Origin: an uncultured Oscillospiraceae bacterium | GTDB taxonomy: Bacteria; Bacillota; Clostridia; Oscillospirales; Oscillospiraceae | Direction: 5' to 3' | Assembly (NCBI GenBank): GCA_934569045.1 | Contig: CAKTJX010000029.1 | Location: 1-32,839, forward strand | DNA length: 32,839 nt | Shown: positions 9,093-15,839 of the stretch, in pieces | Layout: the number at the start of each line of letters is the position of its first letter | How positions within the stretch are numbered: position 1 is the first letter of the stretch | Made by a program: the position numbers and the translations under genes | The notes under the pieces: model-generated | What the model was told of the DNA's origin: nothing | The model's input: the letters and a program-made list of their open reading frames with translations, nothing else | Databases searched by the model: none

Positions 9093-9167
9093 GTCCTGAT
9101 TTTTCCTTTTTTCGCCGGAGACCCGCGCGGAGACGGTATAGGGCCGTCCCCGCGGAATCTGGTCCGG

Positions 9168-9629
9168 TTATTCTTTGGCTGGCACAAAGGCGTATACCGC
9201 CGTGGCGGAAACGCAGAGCTTATCCGGGGCGTTTTCCCCGTACACCTCCGCGCGCAGATGCATGAGGCTCTTTCCCCGGGTCAATACCTGCACACGGACC
9301 AGGAGCGCACCCTCGGCGCGCAGGGGCCGGTGATAGCTCAGCTGCATCTCCACCGTGGGCGAGAAGCCCGCTCCGGGCTGGATGCAGTGAACCACAAAGC
9401 CCATGGCCTGATCCACTGCCGCGGCAGCCATGCCGCCGTGCAGGGAGCCCGCCGCGTTGGCCATCCATTTTTCCGTCCGGCAGCGGAAGGTATAGGTATC
9501 CGCCGCCTCGTCCCAGCTTTCCAGAGAGAAACCGAAGCGGTCCCCCACCGTATCCGGGGCCAGGGTGTGAAAAGAGGGAATCAGTGCTTGCAGCTGCTCT
9601 GCCGTGGAAAGCTTACTCTCCGCGCTCAC
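9168..9629 (-). CDS. PaaI-type hotdog-fold thioesterase
   Basis: A soluble protein of about 153 residues with the hotdog thioesterase pattern: LHGGMAAAAVDQAMG, with His at about 64 and Asp at about 73, in the position of the PaaI/YbgC catalytic helix. The strand QLSYHRPLRAEGALLVRV follows. It probably hydrolyses acyl-CoA thioesters; the substrate is unknown. The frame is open up to 9713, but that part lies inside the Lar-like gene and is not family-like. I chose GTG at 9629, with AAAGG about 9 nt upstream, which overlaps the preceding stop by 17 nt. It is the last gene of the minus-strand run that begins near 13.2 kb. Confidence 0.85.
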   Translation of the reverse strand: MSAESKLSTAEQLQALIPSFHTLAPDTVGDRFGFSLESWDEAADTYTFRCRTEKWMANAAGSLHGGMAAAAVDQAMGFVVHCIQPGAGFSPTVEMQLSYHRPLRAEGALLVRVQVLTRGKSLMHLRAEVYGENAPDKLCVSATAVYAFVPAKE

Positions 9630-9831
9630 TGCTGACAACCTTTCCGATGTTCCACAGCCGCGCCACGGTCTGCTCGGCGGTACGCTTCTCATCTTCAGAG
9701 GCGTACTCCACAAAGACGGTGTGGGCGGAGCAGTCGGTGCACTCTACCTGGACGCACCAGCCGCCCTCATGCAGCAGCATTCCGGGGCCGCGGCAAATGG
9801 GGCATTCTTCCAGATAAATTTTCTCTTCCAT
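9613..9831 (-). CDS. Lar-like zinc-ribbon small protein
   Basis: A 72-residue protein with two Cys pairs, ECPICRG near residue 10 and VECTDCSA near 29-36, and a C-terminal ARLWNIGK segment. This is the layout of the restriction alleviation protein Lar / phage zinc-ribbon family (CPxCGG ... CxxC ... WNxR). In phage, Lar modulates type I restriction; a chromosomal copy in a housekeeping run need not do that. I chose ATG at 9831, 9 nt after AAGGAG, over an upstream ATG (9891) that would run back into the DUF2344 gene. It follows DUF2344 by 13 nt and overlaps the thioesterase gene. Confidence 0.8.
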   Translation of the reverse strand: MEEKIYLEECPICRGPGMLLHEGGWCVQVECTDCSAHTVFVEYASEDEKRTAEQTVARLWNIGKVVSSERGE

Positions 9832-9844
9832 AATTCTATTCTCC

Positions 9845-10504
9845 TTATCGAAATACATTTTTGTTCGCATCGTAAATTTCTTCTCTGGCAATATGCGAGA
9901 AGTCCGGGGTAAGCTCCGGCAGATACCGCCGGATGGCGTTTTCCAGCAGGCTTGGGTTGAGAGACGGATTCTGGCAACAGATACAGGCCCGCAGCACCAG
10001 CTCCCCAGGCTCCCCGGCCTCCACAGTCAGCTCCCGGATCATAGGGATGATATCCTGCTCCACGGGGCCGTTCTTCCCCTTCTTCTCCACCGTCAGGCTG
10101 CCCCGGGCAAACAGCGCCGCAATGGTCTTTTGCGCATCCTGGGGAACGCCGCGGTCATATTCCAGGGTCACACTGCACTTCAGCAGCGCCAGCTCCCGAA
10201 TTTTCCGCCCGCCATCGTAGCAGTCCAGCACCCGGACACCGGGCACCAGCGCGCAGTTCAGCCGCTGCTGAATTTCCGCTCCCGGAACCGGCTCTCCTTC
10301 CAGGTCAAAGTCCAGCAGCTCGCACCGGCTCTCCACCCCCACCGACAGGGGCAGGGCAATGGAAACCGAGGGTCTGGGATTGAAGCCCTTGGTATGGGTC
10401 AGGGGCAGGCCAGCGCGTTTGAAGGATCGCTGAAACACCCGCATCAGGTCCAGATGGGACATCCAGACCGCCGTGCCAGTTTTCTCAAACAGCAGTCTAG
10501 GCAT
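9845..10504 (-). CDS. DUF2344 (TIGR03936-type) protein, partner of radical SAM enzyme
   Basis: A 219-residue soluble protein of the DUF2344 family. It begins MPRLLFEKTGTAVWMSHLDL and carries the family block KGFNPRPSVSIALPLSVG near residues 39-56. In many bacteria the gene sits directly behind, or is fused to, the radical SAM gene found here. In this window the two overlap by 8 nt, so translation is very likely coupled. The biochemical role is not established; a link to RNA or ribosome maturation has been suggested from neighbourhoods elsewhere. It is followed after 13 nt by the Lar-like gene. Confidence 0.9.
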   Translation of the reverse strand: MPRLLFEKTGTAVWMSHLDLMRVFQRSFKRAGLPLTHTKGFNPRPSVSIALPLSVGVESRCELLDFDLEGEPVPGAEIQQRLNCALVPGVRVLDCYDGGRKIRELALLKCSVTLEYDRGVPQDAQKTIAALFARGSLTVEKKGKNGPVEQDIIPMIRELTVEAGEPGELVLRACICCQNPSLNPSLLENAIRRYLPELTPDFSHIAREEIYDANKNVFR

Positions 10505-12332
10505 CGCAGCGCACCTCCTTCAGGAGCCCGTTCGCGCCGCAGCCGGCGCAGCCATGGCGGCAGTCCGGGGTGACCAGATCCCTATAGGCCTGTTTCCGCT
10601 CCCGCAGCAGGAAGGACTTGGTAACGCCCACATCGATCATGTCCCAGGGCAAAAGCTCCCCCTCGTCATAACCCCGCACCGTATAGAAATCCGGGTCCAC
10701 ACCGCATTTGGCAAAGGCATCCTGCCAGAGATCATAGCGGAAGTATTCGTCCCACCCGTCCAGTCTGGCGCCGTTTTTCACGGCCTCCTCAATCACCGGG
10801 CCCAGGCGGCGGTCACCGCGGGCAAACACCGCCTCCAGGCGGCTTAAATCCGGGCTGTGGTAGTCATACTCAATGGATTTGGAATAGAAATGCTCCTTCA
10901 GCAGCTTGCAGCGCCGCAGATATTCCTGCGGGGTGATCTGCTTCTCCCACTGGAAGGGCGTATGGGGCTTGGGCACAAAATAGGCCGTGGCCACATGAAC
11001 CCGCAGTCCCCGCTTTTTGTTGACGGCGTGTTCCTTCCAGGCCTGGATAACCTTGTAGACCAGCTCCGCAATGCCCAGCACATCCTCATCCGTCTCCGTC
11101 GGCAGGCCCAGCATAAAGTAGAGCTTGACGCTGTTCCAGCCCCCGGCAAAGGCCTGAGTGCAGGTGGAGAGGATTTCCTCCTCTGTCAGGTTCTTATTGA
11201 TCACATCCCGCAGCCGTTGGGTTCCCGCCTCCGGGGCAAAGGTCAGGCCGGACTTCCGGACGGCCTGAAGCTTCTCCATCAGTTCCCGGGAGAAGTTGTC
11301 TGCCCGCAGAGAGGGCACGGAAAGGCTGATGTGGTTCGCCTCGCAGTAGGGCAGCAGTTCGTCCGTCAGGGCCTTCAGCCCCCGGTAGTCGGAGGTAGAC
11401 AGGCTGGACAGAGTTACCTCATTGAAGCCGGTCTGCTCCATCAGCTTCACCGCCTGGTCGTACAGCACCTCCGGGCTCTTCTTCCGCACCGGACGGCAGG
11501 AGAAGCCCGCCTGACAGAACCGACAGCCACGGATGCACCCCCGGAAGACTTCCAGATTGGCCCGGTCATGGACGATTTCCGTAGAGGGCACGATCATTTC
11601 CGTGGGGAAATAGGCGGTGTCCAGATTCTCCACGATCCGCTTGGTCACGGTCTCCGGCGCGCCGGGCACCGGTGTGACCGCCGTCAGCACCCCGTTTTCA
11701 TCGTAAGTATGTGTATAAAAGGAGGGCACATACACGCCGGGAATTTTGGAAACCGCTTGCAGGAACCGTTCCTTCTCCCAGTTCTCCTGTTTGGCCTGCC
11801 GGTAGCAGTCCAGGATTTCCACCGTGATCTCCTCCCCCTCGCCCAGGGAGAAGAAATCCACGAACTCCGCCAGAGGCTCCGGGTTGAAGGCGCAGACACC
11901 GCCGGCGAAAACCATATTGTGCAGCCCATGGCGATCCCTGGCGTGGAGCGGGATGCCGGACAGGCGGAGCATATTCAAAATATTGGAATAGGACATTTCA
12001 TAGCCAATGGTGAAGGCCACCATGTCAAAGTCTTTCACGCTGTCCTGGCTCTCCAGGGCCCACAGGGGCAGATCATTGTCCCGCATGGCCTGCTCCATGT
12101 CGCCCCAGGGGGCGAAGACCCGTTCGCACCACACATCCGGGATGCGGTTCATCACGCCGTACAAAATCCGCATTCCCACATTGGACATGCCGATTTCATA
12201 GGTATCCGGGAAGCAGAAGGCCACACGGATGGCCATGTCTTCCTTCCTCTTGCAAATCTGCCCCCATTCCCCGCCGGTATACCGGGCGGGCTTCTGAACG
12301 GTGGGCAGAATGCGGTTCTTGCGTTCTGTCAT
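10497..12332 (-). CDS. B12-binding-type radical SAM protein, TIGR03960-like
   Basis: A 611-residue radical SAM enzyme. Residues ~35-200 look like a cobalamin-binding-type Rossmann domain (FPDTYEIGMSNVGMRILY, GYEMSYSNILNML, FAGGVCAFNPEPLAEFVD). The SAM/iron-sulfur core carries CIRGCRFC (Cys266, 270, 273), giving CX3CX2C, followed by a TIM-barrel block with a Glu-Ala-Gly-Thr-Gln motif. The C terminus has a second Cys cluster, CRHGCAGCGA. The partner gene DUF2344 overlaps its stop by 8 nt. The reaction is not known. ATG at 12332 is preceded by AGAGGT at a normal distance. It follows the M50 protease gene by 27 nt and is probably in the same operon. Confidence 0.92.
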   Translation of the reverse strand: MTERKNRILPTVQKPARYTGGEWGQICKRKEDMAIRVAFCFPDTYEIGMSNVGMRILYGVMNRIPDVWCERVFAPWGDMEQAMRDNDLPLWALESQDSVKDFDMVAFTIGYEMSYSNILNMLRLSGIPLHARDRHGLHNMVFAGGVCAFNPEPLAEFVDFFSLGEGEEITVEILDCYRQAKQENWEKERFLQAVSKIPGVYVPSFYTHTYDENGVLTAVTPVPGAPETVTKRIVENLDTAYFPTEMIVPSTEIVHDRANLEVFRGCIRGCRFCQAGFSCRPVRKKSPEVLYDQAVKLMEQTGFNEVTLSSLSTSDYRGLKALTDELLPYCEANHISLSVPSLRADNFSRELMEKLQAVRKSGLTFAPEAGTQRLRDVINKNLTEEEILSTCTQAFAGGWNSVKLYFMLGLPTETDEDVLGIAELVYKVIQAWKEHAVNKKRGLRVHVATAYFVPKPHTPFQWEKQITPQEYLRRCKLLKEHFYSKSIEYDYHSPDLSRLEAVFARGDRRLGPVIEEAVKNGARLDGWDEYFRYDLWQDAFAKCGVDPDFYTVRGYDEGELLPWDMIDVGVTKSFLLRERKQAYRDLVTPDCRHGCAGCGANGLLKEVRCDA

Positions 12333-12359
12333 CTTTTTACCTCTTTGGAATTGGTAGCC

Positions 12360-12911
12360 CTATTGTACTCTTAGTTTGCCATCTTTGCAAGGAATATTTC
12401 GCGCCGCTGCCGCAAAAACAAGCAGCGCGCCGGGATAGGCCCGCCACCGCAGCAGGACCGCCGCCGTCAAAGTCCCCGCCGCAAGTCCCACAATCCGGGT
12501 AATCCCAGCAGCTTTTTCCCCCGGCAGCCACAGCTCCAGTTCCCGAAGCAGCATCCGCCCGCCGTCCAGTGGAAAAATAGGCAGCAGATTATAGCACCCC
12601 TGCACCAGGCCGCACAGGGCCAGTCTTGGAAAATGCCGGGCTGTCAGCAGCAGCAAAAAACTGCCCATTGGCCCCGCCGCCGCTGCCAGAAGCTCCCGCC
12701 CGGGCGGCATTGCCGCCAGCTCCATCACCGCCCCCCTGCTCCCCAGAGCCATTCGGTAAATCCGGCCCCCCAGCAGCCGAACGGCCAGAGCGTGGCAAAG
12801 CTCATGGAAGGCCGCCGCCGCCACCGCGGCCATCAGCCAGGGCAGCGGCAGCACCAGCAGTGCCAGCGCCAGCGCCACGCAGCCCCAGCCGGAAATCTCC
12901 AGCCTACCCAA
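12360..12911 (-). CDS. M50-family intramembrane zinc protease (SpoIVFB/site-2 type)
   Basis: A 183-residue polytopic membrane metalloprotease. HELCH (His36, Glu37, His40) is the zinc-binding motif inside a hydrophobic helix, and NLLPIFPLDGG near 108-118 carries the third ligand Asp116. Both fit site-2 proteases, which cut transmembrane segments of regulators or pro-sigma factors. It resembles a minimal SpoIVFB but has no CBS domain. The assigned start is a TTG that overlaps the upstream gene by 8 nt and has no well-spaced ribosome site, so the N terminus is uncertain. The upstream gene encodes a small single-pass protein. The gene is strongly GC-rich and Ala/Leu-rich. Confidence 0.87.
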   Translation of the reverse strand: MGRLEISGWGCVALALALLVLPLPWLMAAVAAAAFHELCHALAVRLLGGRIYRMALGSRGAVMELAAMPPGRELLAAAAGPMGSFLLLLTARHFPRLALCGLVQGCYNLLPIFPLDGGRMLLRELELWLPGEKAAGITRIVGLAAGTLTAAVLLRWRAYPGALLVFAAAARNIPCKDGKLRVQ

Positions 12912-13161
12912 GCTCCACGCCCTGAACCACGGTTTTGCAGAAGGCCGCCACCGCCTCCCCCGCTGGGCTCCCCTGCCGCAGCTCCAAAATCAGCTCCGCA
13001 AAGGCCGCTTTTGTCACCGCCGCGTCCCCAGGCACCAGCCACCGCTCCAGCGTCTGCCTGGGAATCAGCAGGGCGGCGAGCACCGCAGCTGCCAACAGCA
13101 GCAGCTTCCATTTTTTCCGCCGCGGCGGGTTGCCATATTCAATCCGGTATGCCAAGGACAT
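12904..13161 (-). CDS. Small single-pass membrane protein upstream of M50 protease
   Basis: About 85 residues: a short basic N terminus (GNPPRRKKWK), one hydrophobic helix (LLLLAAAVLAALLI) and an external helical tail of ~50 residues. I chose ATG at 13161; a TTG two codons later has a better-spaced AGAGGT. The frame is open back to 13272, but that part covers a terminator and is unlikely to be translated. The last 8 nt overlap the M50 gene, which suggests the two act together. The order recalls spoIVFA-spoIVFB, but this protein is far shorter than SpoIVFA and shows no LytM domain. I do not recognise a family. Confidence 0.6.
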   Translation of the reverse strand: MSLAYRIEYGNPPRRKKWKLLLLAAAVLAALLIPRQTLERWLVPGDAAVTKAAFAELILELRQGSPAGEAVAAFCKTVVQGVELG

Positions 13162-13220
13162 CACCTCTGGGAAAGGATATGTCTCTGTCCAGTGCCGTAT
13201 TTCCGAAGGCGGAAACATAC

Positions 13221-13248
13221 AAAAAGCGCCGGAAAGTTCTCTCCGGCG
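13221..13248 (-). terminator. Intrinsic terminator behind broken receiver gene
   Basis: A 7-bp GC stem (13242-13248 with 13227-13233) is followed on the minus strand by C and five T (13221-13225). It would end transcription of the former gene at 13285-13548. A short T-run also follows on the plus strand. Confidence 0.7.
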
Positions 13249-13284
13249 TTTTCTGGCAGGAAAGCGGACCATGATCCGCCCTGC

Positions 13285-13548
13285 CTATTCCTTATGAATC
13301 TGGCTGCGAATCGTATGCTTCAGCTTTTCCACATTCATCGGCTTTGCCAAATGCGCGCACATTCCGGCCTCCAGGCATTTCTGAATATCCTCCTGGAAGG
13401 CGTTGGCTGTCATTGCAATGAAGGGATTGTCTCCGCGTCCGGGCGGCCCAGGGCCCGGATGGCCTTTGTCGCCTCCAGGCCATCCATAACCGGCATCATC
13501 ACATCCATGAGGATTGCGTCAAAGGTGTCTGCCGGGCTGCTGGAAAAG
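13285..13548 (-). pseudogene. Broken C-terminal receiver domain of a hybrid kinase or response regulator
   Basis: On the minus strand the frame reads [20 protein letters not shown] (phospho-Asp region of a receiver), then breaks near 13420 and resumes one frame over as [13 protein letters not shown] and HLAKPMN, ending at TAG (13285-13287). Restoring one T in CCTTC (to CCTTTC) rebuilds [11 protein letters not shown], so a 1-nt deletion is the simplest cause. The first half of the receiver and everything before it is absent upstream of about 13548. It closely resembles the second receiver of the hybrid kinase at 2498-6175, so it is probably the remains of a paralogue. A terminator still sits downstream. 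Confidence 0.85.
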
Positions 13549-13756
13549 AGAATCACTGCCCGCTGTCCCATCCGTAACACGTGTAATACTCGCGCCTTAA
13601 CGAGCGCTCCCGCCGCCTGGCCTTTGCCTGCGGCTTCCGGGAGGAGAAAGCTCTGGGAAATAATCTGCAATATGCCGTGACTGCGTAAAAAGAGCCGCCG
13701 CCGAGAGTCCGGCAAGCCTGTTACCGCGCCGGCCTCCCATGCTGGCAAAAGACATA
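13549..13756. other. Gene remnant region without recognised gene
   Basis: No complete gene is visible between the broken receiver and the tRNA terminator. On the plus strand a short open stretch ends at TAA near 13684-13686 and reads [18 protein letters not shown] in part, with no start or ribosome site. I do not recognise it. It may be debris of whatever replaced the front of the receiver gene. Confidence 0.4.
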
Positions 13757-13796
13757 GAAAACGCCGAAATCCTTTAGAGATTTCAGCGTTTTTTCT
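13757..13796 (-). terminator. Terminator of tRNA-Pro(CGG)
   Basis: A 12-bp stem (13760-13771 with 13779-13790, one G-U on the minus strand) and a 7-nt loop, followed by TTTTCTATG on the minus strand. A T-run also follows on the plus strand, so it could work both ways. Confidence 0.8.
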
Positions 13797-13800
13797 TATT

Positions 13801-13877
13801 TGGTCGGAGTGTCGGGATTCGAACCCGAGGCCTCTTGGACCCGAACCAAGCGCGATACCAAACTTCGCCACACCCCG
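13801..13877 (-). tRNA. tRNA-Pro (anticodon CGG)
   Basis: A 77-nt cloverleaf on the minus strand. The acceptor stem CGGGGTG pairs with CACTCCG, followed by discriminator A and an encoded CCA. The anticodon stem CTTGG/CCAAG with loop TTCGGGT gives CGG (reads CCG). The T arm contains GGGTTCGAATCCC. The D arm matches the tRNA-Pro(GGG) genes. Confidence 0.96.
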
Positions 13878-13888
13878 ATAGCCTTGCT

Positions 13889-13917
13889 ATTATACTCAAA
13901 GAAGGGCGGCGTGTCAA
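13889..13917 (-). promoter_or_regulatory. Consensus sigma-A promoter for tRNA-Pro(CGG)
   Basis: On the minus strand, TTGACA (13912-13917), a 17-nt spacer and TATAAT (13889-13894): a perfect consensus promoter just upstream of the tRNA. Confidence 0.92.
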
Positions 13918-13976
13918 GAGGGCTTTGCGGATTTCGGGAAATATTTGCGTTCTTCCGGTCTTTTCTCAATTACAGA

Positions 13977-14005
13977 TGGACAAACCCCGAATTTTGCCGT
14001 ATACT
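13977..14005 (+). promoter_or_regulatory. Sigma-A promoter for adenine deaminase
   Basis: TGGACA (13977-13982), a 17-nt spacer and TATACT (14000-14005). The leader to the ATG at 14054 is about 42 nt. I see no purine-riboswitch fold in so short a leader. Confidence 0.75.
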
Positions 14006-14053
14006 TTTTTCATGATGAAAATACACCTTTAAAGCCGGAAAGGAGTCCTGTCC

Positions 14054-15778
14054 ATGTCGGAAAGCTACGCGGGAAAAGTAAATCGAAAGCTGATCAAAAA
14101 GCGCCGGATCATTGAGGCCGCCGCCGGGCGGGAGAAGGCAGATCTGGTGATGAAAAACGCCGCCTATGTCAACGTCTTCTCCAATCGCGTCTGCACCGCG
14201 GATATCGCCGTGGCGGAGGGTCTGATTGTGGGCATTGGCCAATACAGCGGCACTGAAGAGGTGGACTGCACCGGAAAAATTCTGCTGCCCGGCTTCCTGG
14301 ATGCCCACATTCATCTGGAGAGCTCCCTGGTCTGCCCCGAAGAGTTCGTGAAGGCCGTGCTGCCCCACGGCACCACCACCGTGATCACGGACCCCCACGA
14401 AATTGCCAACGTCATGGGCACCGATGGCATTGAATATATGCTCCAGGCCACAGAGGATCTCCCGGTAGATGTCCGGTTTATGCTCCCCTCCTGCGTGCCC
14501 GCCACGCCGCTGGATGAATCCGGGGCCGTGCTGGACTATCGGGCCATTGACAGCTTCTATGACCACCCAAGAGTCCAGGGGCTTGCGGAAATGATGAACT
14601 TTGTAGGCACGGTCATGGGCGACGAGCAATGCCTGAGCAAAATCGTGGCCGCCCAGGCCCACCACAAAAAAATCGACGGCCACGCGCCGGATCTGAAGGG
14701 AAACGATCTCAACGCTTACATTGCGGCGGGCGTCTACTCGGACCACGAATGCTACAATCTGGAGGATGCCATTGCCAAGCTGGAGCGGGGCCAGTTTATC
14801 ATGATCCGGGAGGGCACCGCCGCCCGGAATCTGGAGGCCCTGGCGCCCCTGCTGTGCGGCCAGTACAGTGACCGGTGTATGTTCTGCACGGACGACAAGC
14901 ATCCCAGCGATCTGCTGCACAAGGGACACATTGACTACATCGTAAAGAAAGCCATCGGCCTCGGGGTGGACCCCATTATTGCGGTCAAGGTTGCCTGCCA
15001 CAATGCTGCCCGGTATTTCCAGCTCAACAACCGGGGGGCCATCGCCCCGGGGTATCTGGCGGATTTCGTGCTCATCGACAACTTCCAGGATTTCACGGTG
15101 GAGCAGGTTTACAAGCGGGGCGTCAAAATGGCGGACCATGGGCAGGTTGCGGATTTCCCTGCCCCGGCGCTGCAGCCCTATCTTGCGGAACGCGCCCGGG
15201 ATACCTTCCATGTAGGCACGCTTTCCACGGAGGATTTTTCCGAACGTCGGCCCAGAGGGATTATCGGCATGGTCAGCGGGGAACTGCTGACCGAGGATGC
15301 GGGATATGCCGATCACATTGACGCAAGCCGCGACATTCTGAAAATTGCGGTAATCGAGCGGCACAAGGGCACCCGGCACATCGGCATCGGCTACCTCAAG
15401 GGCTACGGCCTCCGCTCCGGTGCCGTCGCCACCTCCATCTCCCACGACTCCCACAATATCATCGTCGTCGGAACCAATGAGCAGGATATGGCTGCCGCTG
15501 CCAACCGAATCACAGAGCTTCAGGGCGGCATTGTGGTCTGGGCGCATGGGGAGGCCGCCGCCGAGCTGCCCCTGCCCATTGCGGGCATTATGAGTGACCG
15601 GCCGCTGGCGGAGGTAAACCGGCAGCTGGAGCAGGCCAAGGATGCCGCCCATGCGCTGGGTGTCCGCCCCGGGATTGACCCCTTTATGACCCTCAGCTTC
15701 ATGGCCCTTCCGGTAATTCCCACGCTGCGCATCACCACCAGAGGTGTCTTTGACGTTTCCACCCAGAGCTATGTTTGA
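14054..15778 (+). CDS. ade: Adenine deaminase
   Basis: A 574-residue amidohydrolase that converts adenine to hypoxanthine and ammonia in purine salvage. Metal-site and family blocks appear in order: PGFLDAHIHLESS (residues ~80-92), GTTTVITDPHEIANVMG (~110-126), IDGHAPDLKG (~199-208), SDHECYNLEDA (~221-231) and FCTDDKHPSDLLHKGHIDY (~276-294). The C-terminal half carries the block SHDSHNIIVVGTNEQDM and the FMTLSFMALPVIPTLRIT end typical of Ade. The length is usual. ATG has AAAGGAG 8 nt upstream and its own promoter. It is a single-gene unit closed by a two-way terminator. Confidence 0.96.
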   Translation: MSESYAGKVNRKLIKKRRIIEAAAGREKADLVMKNAAYVNVFSNRVCTADIAVAEGLIVGIGQYSGTEEVDCTGKILLPGFLDAHIHLESSLVCPEEFVKAVLPHGTTTVITDPHEIANVMGTDGIEYMLQATEDLPVDVRFMLPSCVPATPLDESGAVLDYRAIDSFYDHPRVQGLAEMMNFVGTVMGDEQCLSKIVAAQAHHKKIDGHAPDLKGNDLNAYIAAGVYSDHECYNLEDAIAKLERGQFIMIREGTAARNLEALAPLLCGQYSDRCMFCTDDKHPSDLLHKGHIDYIVKKAIGLGVDPIIAVKVACHNAARYFQLNNRGAIAPGYLADFVLIDNFQDFTVEQVYKRGVKMADHGQVADFPAPALQPYLAERARDTFHVGTLSTEDFSERRPRGIIGMVSGELLTEDAGYADHIDASRDILKIAVIERHKGTRHIGIGYLKGYGLRSGAVATSISHDSHNIIVVGTNEQDMAAAANRITELQGGIVVWAHGEAAAELPLPIAGIMSDRPLAEVNRQLEQAKDAAHALGVRPGIDPFMTLSFMALPVIPTLRITTRGVFDVSTQSYV

Positions 15779-15784
15779 CACAAA

Positions 15785-15820
15785 AAGGGTGCGTTGCAGT
15801 TCATTTTGCAACGCGCCCTT
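15785..15820. terminator. Two-way terminator between ade and the CotH gene
   Basis: A 14-nt stem arm (15785-15798) pairs with 15807-15820 with one mismatch. On the minus strand it is followed by TTTTTGTG, ending the CotH operon. On the plus strand the following T-run is poor, so it is better for the CotH side. Confidence 0.8.
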
Positions 15821-15839
15821 GGCATAGAAACTGTTCTCT

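Noticed and set aside
9120..9165. Terminator behind the thioesterase gene
   Set aside because: A GC-rich hairpin exists, but it is followed on the minus strand by A-rich rather than T-rich sequence.
10857..12374. 505-codon plus-strand open frame
   Set aside because: It mirrors the radical SAM gene, is rich in His/Gln/Gly/Leu without any domain, and has no ribosome site.
13410..13871. A 153-codon gene including the receiver fragment
   Set aside because: Its first two thirds run through a tRNA and terminator; only the last ~37 codons are receiver-like and end at a frameshift.
14006..14053. Purine riboswitch before adenine deaminase
   Set aside because: The leader is only ~42 nt and lacks the three-way junction and loop sequences of that riboswitch.
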